Shown: positions 47,101 to 58,700 of the stretch, in pieces
Layout of the letters: each line of letters starts with the position of its first letter
Numbering within the stretch: position 1 is the stretch's first letter
Origin: Tigriopus japonicus
Taxonomy: Eukaryota > Arthropoda > Copepoda > Harpacticoida > Harpacticidae
Length of the DNA stretch: 64,000 nucleotides
Direction: 5' to 3'
NCBI GenBank assembly: GCA_010645155.1
Contig: CM021314.1
Span: forward strand, 8,364,615 to 8,428,614
Translations under genes and position numbers: made by a program
The notes under the pieces: model-generated
Databases searched by the model: none
The model's input: only the letters and a program-made list of their open reading frames with translations
What the model was told of the DNA's origin: nothing

Positions 47101-50100
47101 CTTGGGTGCTCCTTTGGATTGAACCACTTTCACTCTGGAACAAAAGCATCCACAGAACTGTTGATTTTGATACAATCAACAACACCTTCCAACCCTTTAC
47201 CCAACATGAACTTGCACTCCCCGTGTCGATTAGAAATCACCAAGGCTTTGATTATTTTGCAAATGGGGCTTCTGAAAATAGCTATTGGCCTTCATGGCCT
47301 GCTGGCGAGGTAGTAACCCAACTGTGCGACGGTATCACTCTCTGCCGAGGAGGAGGAGGAGTGTGAATTATTCAGAAAATTTGTTGAGTTTCACTGCTAA
47401 TCAAGCGAGCTATCGCTTTTTGTGCAAGTTTGAAACCCTACACCCTTCCATCGAGATCGAGTGCAAGTAAGGAAGTCGCCCAGCAATTCCAGAGGTAAGA
47501 CGATGAGGGAGGTTGGCCCTCAAGTTATTGGCCAAAATTAGGCGAAGTACTCTACATACTGTCACTACTTTGATTAGTTGTGGAAGTTCGGGAGGTAGGA
47601 AGTGGGGTCCTCTTCGCTCTCGCTTACCAGGGGACTACAGGGAATTGGTGTTTATCCTGTGGAAGGCCAGTGGCTTATGCATGTGGGCTTTGTCTACTGT
47701 AAAGCGGAGAATCTTGTCCGTTTTCACTGTTCAAAGTTGGTTCCCAAAGAACACTCAGCAAGATTCGAGTTGAGTCAGCTCGTAATTAGCAGTCTTCATT
47801 CGATAAAGATTTTTGATGCCAATCAAATAGAGTAATATTAAGATAATATATTTACCTTTCTCCTTATTCCAAGACAAGTTGTTGCACTCAATGGGGTAAA
47901 ACTATTTAGCTGAAGAGGAGTTTCAATGGGCAGAGAATGCCTTATCTCTAGCAAAGCTGGCATTCCTGTCATGATAATATCAAGTAACAAAGATAGCAAT
48001 TACATTACACGAAGAAGGGCCTGTAACTTTGAACACTTATGAATCATTAACAACGCCTTAATCTTGGATTTGTCTTAAAAGAAGGCGAACAGTTCATTTT
48101 TTGAAATGAAAAACGTTTGTTTGTTGAAGAATCACTTTCGTAAAACCGTGGATCTATGCCATAATGACTAGTCTGTTTTGATTGTTGCCATTGGTATCGT
48201 CTTTCATTGCTGGTATTTTCAACGGCATTGAGGAAATGATACCCACTCCGTAATTGAAAGTGGCACACAATGATCAGCCTCACACAACATAAAGTAGAAC
48301 AAGTCTTACCTTAGCAAAGGCCGGAGATCTGAGCTATTCTCGTGAATCCAACTATTAACATTGGATTTTTCATGGCCGGATGAGCATAACATCCCATCAC
48401 AATGGTGCCTGGAATGGTTTTCAAGGTCACGACTTAATCGTTCCTTAGCTCAGAGCTGTACCTGTGACTGTATTTAGATCAGGCTGTGTTCCGCAGGTAC
48501 ACCTGCTCACACTTCTGCGCGGAAAGTGGAACGTAAACTATCCTTTTTGATTGCGAAGGCTGCAAGGGCTGATGAGCTCGGCAACCGTTCTCAATGGTGT
48601 GCATGATCCCAAGTGTACTCGTACAGCCCCTCTTTGTTCACAGTGCAATTGGACAAGCTTGAGGGCGTAGATTTGTTCCTGGCCTTTTTAGTGCCCTTTC
48701 ACTGAAGAAGGTTCGTAAAGTGACGCCAACGGAAAGGACAGGTGTGTCAAATGAGGAGAAGAACTAACTACCTTAGGCGTTGGAAACGAGCAAGGCCAGG
48801 CAGACTTACTACATAGACAGTGCATTAGCATTTTGGCTCTCCTATGCCATGGTTAAGATGTTTAATACAGGTAGAAAGAAAAGGTTGCGTGTTCTTTAAT
48901 TTTGGACTTTGTTTCGTCGTGTAATCTTCAAAGTTACCCCCCGATTCATCGGATGAGATAAACTCGACATTTCATGATAGTGCATGACATGGCATCCGTA
49001 AATTTGTATCGTTTGATGGGGATAAATTATACTAATATTCAGCCTCTTATACCAATATTGAAAAGGAGGAAGCTCCAAGTATTTACTTAATTAGTTTTAA
49101 AACGAAGACAGTAATTTTCACTGGAAATGGACCATAATTTATTTGCCTCGTACTCTTAAAAACTGAAACTCAAAGCATTCCGTTGAATACTTTGAAAGCT
49201 ACAGGTATTCGAGGTCTCATGCATAGTTTATTTTTGCACAACGCCACACCGATACGTGCTAAAGATAAAATCTCAGCAACAGAATGCTGAAAAGTATGAG
49301 ATAAGGAACATTTGGTAAAGAGAATATTGAAGTGTCGATATCGCATATCCTATTCCTGGACGAAGAGTGGCCTTGTTTGCACACGTGATTGCCATCGCCC
49401 AAGCTCAGCGAGGATTTCGTGTTGGTAAAACATTAGAAGACAACATCGTCTTCTCTTTCTTCGAAGCAATGGCCCATGTTTTATTGCACTTTCCTTTTCC
49501 GAACAAGGCAAGCAACCAAAGAACTGGCTTTACCATAGAGCCATCCAAGCCTGAGAAAGGACGGACCTTTGCCAACAACCAAAACAGGCCCTTTTCCAAC
49601 CAACTCATGAGAGGGAGAGAAGGAGAGCGGAAAGATAAGCCGCCCATGCGCACTCTGCAGGCACATTCATATGGAGCGCCTTTCTTGAGGGCCCAAGGCC
49701 GACAAACCCACATTTCCATTGCCCAATGTGAGCACGAACGAGTGAACCAGTGTGTCAAGGTCGAGTTGATGATCGGGATGAGGGAGATCGACACAAAAAG
49801 AGAGGGGAAGTGAAAGTTGCTATAAAATTGACTCACTTGCCAAGACGATCTTGGACATTTATCTTTGTAGCCACTGTAGATATATTCTAGCCCCTTGGCT
49901 TGCTCACACTTGATGTGAGGCCTCGGCCTTAATGACCCAAGAGAGCCGACTTGGTGCTATCAGTTTCATGTGTCTCGTTTGGGGGTAAGGCCAACTCTCT
50001 AAATCTGCAGCAGATATTTCTTTTTATTGAAAATGAGATTACAAAAACGATGAAAATTGCGGGGCACCGCGTTTCGATCGTCATTTCGAATGAATCAAAT

Positions 50101-50850
50101 CGGCACCGAAATACTCACGATGAGCTGTTCGTTTCATGCGCCTAAAATGTTGGGGATCCGTTAGCGGAGATTCAGATCGTGTTTTCTCCCCCATTTTTGC
50201 GGTTTTCAGGTCAAAGTCTAAAGGAGTTCCGTTCAAGTAAATACATACTAAGCAGAAAGGTCATTTTCAGGGGGAGAACATTTCGGAGAATTGAACCCAT
50301 TAGCCTGTGCCCGTTTCGTTGTTATTTCTAGAGAAAGCCATTTTAAATTTGCTTTGTCCTCCCTGTTGCTCTTTTTTCTCTCTCTCTCACGGACTCGCTC
50401 AAGAACTCAAAGATACCCCTCTCTCGCAGAAACTAACAAAAAACTTTCTTGCCTGACATTTATTCGTGAGGATATGTTGCATACCTCATTATCAGAGTAT
50501 CTCCTACAGCACTACAACTACTACGCCTAGATTCGTCCTGATCATGCATTGGGGCGAATGGGTGGGTGGAAGAGGTACGTCCGATGGAGGACACTCGTCG
50601 TTCTTGAAATGTTTGCTGCATGCATGTGTGCTGAATGCACTCACTTTCCCATTTTCCTTGTCCCTTCTCAACACATCAGTTCATCCATTCAATAGCTATT
50701 TCTTCGGTTTGAAAGCTCGCTTCAATGAAGAAGGCCGAGTGATCTCCTTGTCAAAATTGTGTGTACCGTTCTGAAAGAGCGCTAGGCTCGTCATTCATGT
50801 TAGAACCAAACAAATATGGGATGTTCCGGTACAAGAAACCCTAGACTCAC
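47101..50850. other. Intergenic, no gene recognised
   Basis: The left end holds the presumed promoter of the mucin-like gene. A GC-richer patch at 49367-49836 is open in several frames on both strands (up to 148 codons) without recognisable content. A minus-strand frame at 48047-48283 is also uncharacterised. No repeats of note. Confidence 0.35.
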
Positions 50851-51113
50851 ATGTTCCCGGTTCAGGTGCAACTTGATAAAAGGGAAGGTCAGTTTTTTCA
50901 TCATCTTTTTTTCCTTTTGTTTTTAACAGCCTGGCATTCAATTTGAGTTCGAGGACCACAGTTGATGGGCCCGGAATTTGATCTAAATTCCAAACTGGAC
51001 CTTGAGTGAGCTGGATTTGTCGTAGTCTCTTTCTAAGTGAGATAAATGATTCAAGGTCCGAGTGATGATTATCCAATGATTTATGTGTCCATAGATCATC
51101 GAAAAAGACGTTT
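50851..51113 (-). other. Candidate internal exon of an unidentified minus-strand gene
   Basis: A 263-base open block flanked by an acceptor (CTCTTTTAG) and a strong donor (ACAT then GTGAGT). It would encode 87 residues, charged and Leu-rich, including SDLESFISLRKRLRQIQ and ending PFYQVAPEPGT. I recognise no family and found no confident partner exons. Confidence 0.3.
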
Positions 51114-52923
51114 CTAAAAGAGTAAAGTTGCATTATAATACAACGTAGGGTTGAGGTTTTAGGAAATGGAAGCAAACACATCTCAAGATTTTTTTGATTT
51201 GGTTTGTTTTGTCTGGAGCTCATTCAAATGTGCCCAAAGTACGGTGCTATAAACCCGTACATGCATTAATAATCCTCGTTGTTCATTTGTCTGCTCCTAG
51301 CAACTCGTAATGTCTTTTGGGACCAGACCGAACAATGCTCCAAATGTAGGGTTCTTCTGGAACTGGGATAGTGGTTGTTCCTGGTAAAGAATACTTTCAG
51401 TCAAGAACGTCTTCGACACTAGACAGACAGTCGAAAAAACGATCAAAATAACGTTAGAGAGCAAACACACCCTTTTGTTACTTCTAAGTTCTAAATTTTA
51501 GATTTACTTTATTTAAATCAAAGAAGTTTGGTGATGATTGATGATTTTCTTTCAGTGTTTGATCTCTGAGTTTACTCTGAAATATGTATATTTTTGAAAA
51601 CGCCTCTTATAATATATTAAGTTTCAAGACTTTTTGATTGAATTGATTATGGGAGCAAATGTTCATGGCCATTTTAAGACAGACATACTAAAATTGAGAT
51701 GAAAATTGCCATTCTTTGTCTATGTCCCGTTTAGTTGTCTTGGTAAAAGTAGAGTGGCGCACGTTCAAGAAACAAACTTCAAACAACAACCGAGTTTCAA
51801 CCTCTCAGAAACATTAGGCTACAAGCCTTGACAGAATTACATTAAGGAACAAGTGGTGCTTGTGCTGTTTGCATGCTTGTGTTGTAGTCAAAATTGAGTA
51901 GGATGTTTGAGGCCTCCTGATTCATTGTGGTGGCGTAAGAATAAATATGCCGAGCATTATCGGGATGTTCTCATTGAGGCACGTGCATATCTCGGAAACG
52001 ATACCCAACGGAAACTGTTGTCATGCTATTGATCAGGCGAAGTTCGTATGTTGGCTATGATGAATGTACAATGGCCCAGATTGAAGGATCGCGTTTATCT
52101 CGGTGAATGACCTAAATCTGTCTAGACGAACAATGAAGAGTGTCCACTACCAATGGTGAGAGAGAGAGAGAGAGGGCTCATCATGGGAACACGGTGTTCG
52201 TCATTTTATGATCCATTCGGTCAGCTCTTGAGAAGAATGTGAAGAGTAGACTGATTCTTCCCGAGTCTAGAAGTACTTACTGCCCAGGCCTACTTGGAAT
52301 GCAAGGCTTCTCAGTGGTACTCTATAAGGAAAAAAGAGCACCAAACAATTTGAAGGCTGATATTTGCCCCCACGTGAGCCGTCAAGAACTGCGAAGACCT
52401 CGTTTTCGATCGGGAAGGCGCCAGACCGATCGATAGGAAGGGCTTCCTTCTCCTCTTTCTTGCTCTTTCTCTTGCCTTCTGTCTGGTTTCTGGGATAAAA
52501 TTTGCAGTAAGAGCAATGCAGTTGAAACCGAGCAGGCCTTTTATTTGGTCTGTCTACCAAGTCTGCACTGCGAACGCAACTAGCACAAAGGCCATTGGCC
52601 TATTTTATTTTTTTCCTCTTGTCGCGAAAACGTGGATCAGGCTCACTCTCTTCCGCTTCTGACACGAATACTGTGAATTAAAGGTTTCATTCAGTTTTTG
52701 TTGAGCAAGAAGCCATTTGGAATGAGAAACATGAACGTACTTTCAAGGGGATAGATGTACAAATTAGCTTTTGATTGCTCAGGGACATCCCAACAGAGTA
52801 AGTAATGCCAATGATTTACTTAGCTATGAAAGAAAAAAGGGTTGACGGGATAGTGCTCCAAGAGTGCATGCTATCGATAAATCCATGAGGCTTCCAATGG
52901 AAGCAGAAATTTCAAACCTTGGG
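51114..52923. other. Intergenic, no gene recognised
   Basis: Contains a short GA microsatellite at 52158-52176. A 97-codon minus-strand frame (52267-52560) ends near a possible donor (GCA then GTAAGT) but shows no family resemblance. Confidence 0.35.
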
Positions 52924-53694
52924 TTATTCTAAAGGTTTGTTATCGTCAGCCAGTTTGTAGCAACAGTCATGGTTGAGTTCGGCAGCGGAGCGTAATGGCA
53001 TATAACTGGAGGGGTTCAACTTGCTGAAGTGTACATTTAGTCCCTCACATTTCACCGTCTGCAGAATTCTTTGCCGAGTTTGTAGAGGAGAGCTGGGAGG
53101 GACGCGGGAGAAGGGAAACCAACTGAAAAGTATGCTACGTATAGGGCGTACTACTTCAGTATTCGGCTTGCTTGGAACCTCGTGGTAGAGGCTGTCGAAT
53201 ACGCACGGCAGGATACACGCCACGGCCTCCAGTTGTGTCCTCCAACCTCCAAGGCATTTGCCGGTCAACGAGGGATGGATGACTGGATGGATGGAGGTCG
53301 GCGCTTTGAGACGCAAGTAACCCACCTCGGCTCGTCGTTGATCGTGAACAAACTCTCCGCTTGGAATTGAGGCCGGCCTTTTGGTGTTCTGTATCTCTGT
53401 AGAACAGAGTATGTAGTCATTCGAGCTCGAGTCTTCCCTGCATTTGCACTCCTCGGGAGGAGGGGAACACATGAACAGGCTGGAATGTTGGGGTGATTGC
53501 ACTTTTCGAGTATGAGTGACAAAACGTGTATCGAAGCTCGAATATCGTAAGCCGAAATGGACTGAGGAGTGAAGAGTGAGAATTCTCGGGCTCATCATCC
53601 ACACTTGCGGAGCACTAGATGTGGTGATTATGTCCCCCAGTGCTTCACGGGGCAAGAGTAAAGGTGATAAATAGAAGCCAGCTTTAGTTGACAT
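52924..53694 (-). CDS. Hypothetical orphan ORF of 256 codons
   Basis: The longest unassigned minus-strand frame in the window, uninterrupted from 53694 to a stop at 52924. The translation is rich in Ser, Pro, Arg, Leu and Cys, with no signal peptide, membrane segment, repeat or motif I know. Shorter frames are open on the opposite strand, and composition alone may explain the length. It lies about 320 bases upstream of, and divergent from, the F-box/WD40 gene. It may be a lineage-specific gene or chance. Confidence 0.28.
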   Translation of the reverse strand: MSTKAGFYLSPLLLPREALGDIITTSSAPQVWMMSPRILTLHSSVHFGLRYSSFDTRFVTHTRKVQSPQHSSLFMCSPPPEECKCREDSSSNDYILCSTEIQNTKRPASIPSGEFVHDQRRAEVGYLRLKAPTSIHPVIHPSLTGKCLGGWRTQLEAVACILPCVFDSLYHEVPSKPNTEVVRPIRSILFSWFPFSRVPPSSPLQTRQRILQTVKCEGLNVHFSKLNPSSYMPLRSAAELNHDCCYKLADDNKPLE

Positions 53695-54012
53695 TTAATC
53701 CAATATCCGACTTCAGAGGGCTCAAGTGTTCAAGACAGATTTGGAAACAGATCGTCGTCAACGCGGTTGGAATCAAAAGAAAGCGTGTTCCCGTCCATCT
53801 ATGGCGTGTTTTGGTATGAGACTTGTTTACATCTAATTGATCCCCACGGAGCATACCTCCTGCACTACTGCCCATAAATGCTTTCGGTGGAACAATACAT
53901 CTCACGCCACGAATCTCATGAGCAAAATGAATGAAAAAATCATATCCTGTTGAGAAGAAAACTCGAATCAGTGAAGAGCCCGAGGAGCTCGTAACACATC
54001 AAAGAAGACAAA

Positions 54013-55386
54013 ATGGCCATGTGGCACGCAAGCACAGACACGCCAACCCCAGCCAGAAAAGTATCCCCGAGGCCGAGCAATTTGACCTACTTGTCATCAG
54101 GCCTCGTGGTGAGTTTATGTCGAAGAGACCTCATCTTAGCCCTCGTTTCGGCTGGATGCAGCCATTTGGCCATCTCCATATTCCAGTACCTCGATTCGGC
54201 CTCACTTCTCGCTTGCTCGTTAGTGTGTGTGGATTGGCAACGACTGCTTTTAGCCTCGATTTATACGACCTCGAAATTCAGGAGAAAAGTACGTCAGGCC
54301 ATTTTCGAAGGCATGCCCATTAAATCGGAATTGACCCTCTCGTTGGACATGACTCGAGCCGCTGTGGTGGATGTGGCATTGGATGATGATTTCAACATCT
54401 TTGCCTTGGCAGTCTTAGGAGGAAGACCCCATGTCATGTCATGCTCACTTTTTGGTTTGGGCAAAAAACGGTGGATCCACAGGTTTTCTGAGCATTTCGA
54501 GCTGGCCAGCCTCAGTTGTATCGCTGCAGGCCAGTCATTAGTTGCTTTGGGGTCGAAAGATGGCAAGATCAGGCTCTACGAATGCAACCATCAATTCCGA
54601 AACCTGAAGTTAATAGCCGTGCTAGCCTATCATAAAGGTGCGGTACATAGCATCAAGTTCTCTGATACTAATTACATCGTGTCGTGCTCGGATGACATGA
54701 CCTTGGGAATTGTGTCAATCCCAGCCAATGGGTCTTTGATCCTATCCAAACGCCTCCATGGCCATGTGTCCCGAGTTCGATCCATTGATGTACAAAATGG
54801 AAAGGTCATATCTGGCTCCGACGACAGATCCGTCAAATTGTGGTCGCTCGAAGAGAGTCCTAAAGCCAAAGGCTCACTGGCCTCTGAAAAGCCATTGACT
54901 ACGATGACTGGTCATTCTGGGCCAGTAACGGGGGTCCAATTATCCCTGCCATTTGCCCTAAGTGTGGCTGGTTCGACGGTTCGCTTGTGGAACGTATTGC
55001 AAGGCACTTGTCTCAAGTTGCTTCAACATGACGAGGATAGCCCGGTGACGACGATGACTTGGATATCCACCTTCAAGGGAATAGCCACGGTAGACACGCG
55101 AGGAAAGCTGCGATGCTTTGATCTCTTCGACTTAGAAACTTCAAAACAAGAAATAATTTGTGCTAGTGCCATCACGGACATGCATCAAGACGATAACGCA
55201 GTCCAACACTACTCTCCCAAGCAAAATTCCAAATTTTATGGCTCCAGGGATCCTCGAGTGTTGTCGCCGTGGCCTGAAAATGCCATTTTTAAACTCGAAT
55301 CAATTCCTCACCATTTTGCAGCATTTTCTTTGAGTAATGTCCCACTGCCCACGATTACAGTCCACTGCCTTGATTATATTCACTGA
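54013..55386 (+). CDS. F-box and WD40-repeat protein, single exon
   Basis: 457 codons without an intron. An F-box-like segment is at about residues 48-80 (HLAISIFQYLDSASLLACSL, then VCVDWQRLL), predicted to bind Skp1 of an SCF ubiquitin ligase. WD40-type blades follow: SKDGKIRLYECN, HKGAVHSIKFSD with SCSDDMTLGIV, HGHVSRVRSIDVQNGKVISG with DDRSVKLW, and GHSGPVTGVQLS with GSTVRLWNV, plus less regular blades. Cytoplasmic or nuclear substrate adaptor by family; the substrate is unknown and I cannot assign an FBXW orthologue. The ATG at 54013 opens the frame, and a second frame overlaps the first 300 bases without meaning. An AATAAA lies at 55635-55640. Confidence 0.8.
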   Translation: MAMWHASTDTPTPARKVSPRPSNLTYLSSGLVVSLCRRDLILALVSAGCSHLAISIFQYLDSASLLACSLVCVDWQRLLLASIYTTSKFRRKVRQAIFEGMPIKSELTLSLDMTRAAVVDVALDDDFNIFALAVLGGRPHVMSCSLFGLGKKRWIHRFSEHFELASLSCIAAGQSLVALGSKDGKIRLYECNHQFRNLKLIAVLAYHKGAVHSIKFSDTNYIVSCSDDMTLGIVSIPANGSLILSKRLHGHVSRVRSIDVQNGKVISGSDDRSVKLWSLEESPKAKGSLASEKPLTTMTGHSGPVTGVQLSLPFALSVAGSTVRLWNVLQGTCLKLLQHDEDSPVTTMTWISTFKGIATVDTRGKLRCFDLFDLETSKQEIICASAITDMHQDDNAVQHYSPKQNSKFYGSRDPRVLSPWPENAIFKLESIPHHFAAFSLSNVPLPTITVHCLDYIH

Positions 55387-55719
55387 TCAAATCATCATCA
55401 TTGCCTGGAGAGATACTTTTGCCTCGAAAACTGCCTTTTCTGACAATTGAGATACTGCCCAGGGCGTGAAAAACACACACAGAGAACTCGTCCCTCATTG
55501 TTTAAAAGAGCCTTTCAATGACACCTGTAAAATGTATTGCATTGCGACATCATCTGCTATATCCGAGTATGCTACGGAGTCATTCACAATATATCCATAG
55601 CTGTATTTCAAAAGATTTATTATGAACCATTCGAAATAAATATAACAACAATTAGGAATGAAAAATAATAGTTTGATGCTTGTGGCTCGAGAATTACCAC
55701 GGCTTTCGTCAAGGTTTGA
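55387..55719. other. Convergent 3' ends of the F-box/WD40 and carboxypeptidase genes
   Basis: A plus-strand AATAAA at 55635-55640 and a minus-strand AATAAA (complement of TTTATT at 55617-55622) lie only about 15 bases apart, so the two 3' untranslated regions are predicted to abut or overlap. No other gene. Confidence 0.5.
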
Positions 55720-58700
55720 TCATAGGGCTTTTACCATGGCTTCGACACCCACGAAGGCCTCTTGGGTGACATTCCTGATATGTCTTGTGGGGAGGACAAA
55801 CCCGTAAGGCCCAGTATCGGGTAACTCGATAGTGTAAGAGTATTCAATGCCTGCGCCTCCCTTGGCCCAATCGTCACTCCCACCTAAAATTTCAATAGAT
55901 TGATCCTTATCATGAAATCACTCTTTCCATTTCAATTGCCCCCTCTCAGTGGAAATCCCCAAGACGATAGTCAATCTTGCTCTCTTAAACTTGTTGGCAA
56001 TGTGCTGGACAAAGAGCTTAACAAAACCATTAGCATAATCCAAAAGGAGATTTGTCTCCAACATCCTGGAGATTAAGGTAATATGTTTAACTAATCCATT
56101 AACCATTATTATTACGAGTTTGCATACCTGCAGCGGGATATAAGAGTTTGGCAGCGGATCCTACTGAATAGATATGGCCGCTTTTTTGTCGCATGGCTTC
56201 GGCCCCAATCCTGCCAACTCGATCAAGGTCCCTCCAATTGGAGGGTTCATCATTGGCTGTGTAGCCCCATGGATACAGAATGTATTGTCCGTAACTGTGA
56301 AATGTGAGGAACATCTGAAACAAAGGATCCATAAATCAAGTGGACTAATTGATTTTTTCCTGCCATGACCTAGTTGAGGGCCCACGGGAAGGCACCGATA
56401 AAGAAAATGTTCCCTCTTGTGTTTGGTGCATGGATGATGAGGCCTACAGTCTATGCGTACTTGGTTTACTTTGCTCTCGGACATTGAACTCCAGTGTTCC
56501 ACTCTTTAGGGGGTACTTTTTATAGAGACCAATATTTTAGAGTGGAACGAGTTGCGCCTAATAGAACGTCCCACTTGCTTTCAAACAGACCCAGAGAAAG
56601 AGAGAGGCATGGTGGAACAAGAAATAGGGTAGAGATGATTGGTTTAAAGTAGTTCCATAGTAAACAGTGCGGACTGCTCTGGAAGAAGCTCTCACTTGGT
56701 CTCCCCCTCGGTACGGTCCAATTTTGGATTTAAAGTGAAGAAGAAGCTTCCAAGTTTGAAATTTACCTTCATATTATGCGCACGTTGAAGAATGAAGTTC
56801 GAGGCTGCTTTAGTTTCTTTGGCCGAGAAAGCATTAGGCCCTCGGTATGTTTCATCGCAAGCATTAGTACTAGCTCCTTTTCCTCCATACTTGTAACCCC
56901 AATTTCGGTTGAGATCAGTTCCAATGCAAGTGCTGAGGTATGTGGAAGATCGATCCTTTCGCCACAGGCGATCGTAACTGTGTGTATACTCGTATCTGGA
57001 ACACCATGGAAACCAATATGAAAGGGTCCTGATTGCGGTTCCATTGGTCTGCTGAGGCTTTTGAGAATGGGAACGGATTCTTACCCATCGGGGTTCATTA
57101 CTGGCATAATGTAAAATGAGTATTTGCTCAACAAATTTTGATGGTTCTCCGAATTTTCCACGAGCTCTGACAACATGAAGGTGACTGAAGCGGGACTGAT
57201 CCACTCTCGAGCATGGATCCCGCCATCGATCCAAATGGCCGGTTTATTACTGCCTTTGGGCTGAGAGATCTCTACCACTTTCAAATGGCGTCCTTCATTA
57301 GTTCGGCCCAAATCGTGAAGTGTCACCATGTTAGAGTATCGTTGAGCCAAACAGGTCATGTAATTCTGAATAACATTCATTCTATTATATCTGTCCCACG
57401 AAAGACCCGTTTCTGCCATGCAGGGACCTGAAAGGCAAGCGATGGATCATTGAATGGGACTTGTTTCAATATTGACTGAAGTGTGACAACAATGTACGTA
57501 TTTTCAGCAAACTATATCTGCTCTCCAATCGCGAAGGACTCGAGTTTCTCACCACTAGAGGAAAAGGAAGAAGAGGACGAGGATGATGATGATGATGACT
57601 TTGGATAGAAAGACGGGTTGTGAATCGGGGATTGAGGGCGAGGTTCCGACTGGTTCTCATTGGCTTGGACAGGTTTGTAATAGACGGGACCGGGAGTGGG
57701 TAGGGCGGGTTGAGGTTGATTGGGCTTGAATTGCCGGCTTTGGCGGACAGGTCGGGGTTGACTACGAAGGTAGTGAGAGTCTGACGTTCCCGTTTCGAAA
57801 CCAAATAGGTTACGAAGAAGGCTGCCAAATCGATTTGCTCGTTTTGATCGATATTTAAGGTATTCTAGAAGTTGGAGTTAATATCGATGTATTGATTAAT
57901 AATGAGCCATTCATTTCATAGAATGTAAAAGCAAGTGTTTTCCCAACTCTGTGATTCTACTTTTAAAGTAAGTTCCTTTCTTGTCTTTGTTAAATATTGT
58001 CAGACTGATTTTTAGGTTCAATTGAAAGCTTGGCTTACAAGGAGTAGTTCACAATAATAATGAAAGAGGATGAGCAAAAAAAGAGCGAAAAAACCATGAG
58101 CATTTACCCTAATTCATTTAGTGACCAGTACAAGCCAAAGGTGCAAAAGAGGTGGTACTTTCTACTCCTGAAACTTCTTGGAGTCAAAGAAAGAACAGGA
58201 TAGATTTAGTTTGAACTTTATAACCTACGCAACAATTACGATTTTTCTTTCTAATTCACTTTTCCTTATATTAAAACTCCCTTTCCGGCGTTTAGAGTAA
58301 AAAAGGAATTCTTTTTTCAATTTTTAAACGGCGTAGTAAGTTGCCAGGATAGTGCAAAAAAATATTTTTCACACTTCTGAGAATGTTTTGCGTAGCTTGC
58401 ATTTTTATAGACCAAAAAAATATTTTAAAAAAATCAAAAATTTTCATGATTCACTTGCTTGCATATTTGACGGTAGATTTTATGGGCTTTTTTATTTTCT
58501 TGTTTCCACTTTTTGTCAATTCTAGATACAAGATTTCCAAGTTTGCCCACGGAGTGTTCAAAAAGGTGTATTAATCCAAAGCAATATGTTGGGCCAAATT
58601 GGGTCACAGTTACTCATCTTCGTGACCAGACCACCATGACCTCAATTGCTTTTACTCAGAAAAATGGGCAATTTAATGGACGACTTATTCTTTTTTATTG

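Noticed and set aside
49367..49836. Long frames on both strands (148 and 143 codons)
   Set aside because: Mutually antisense, no motif, GC-richer composition explains the lack of stops.
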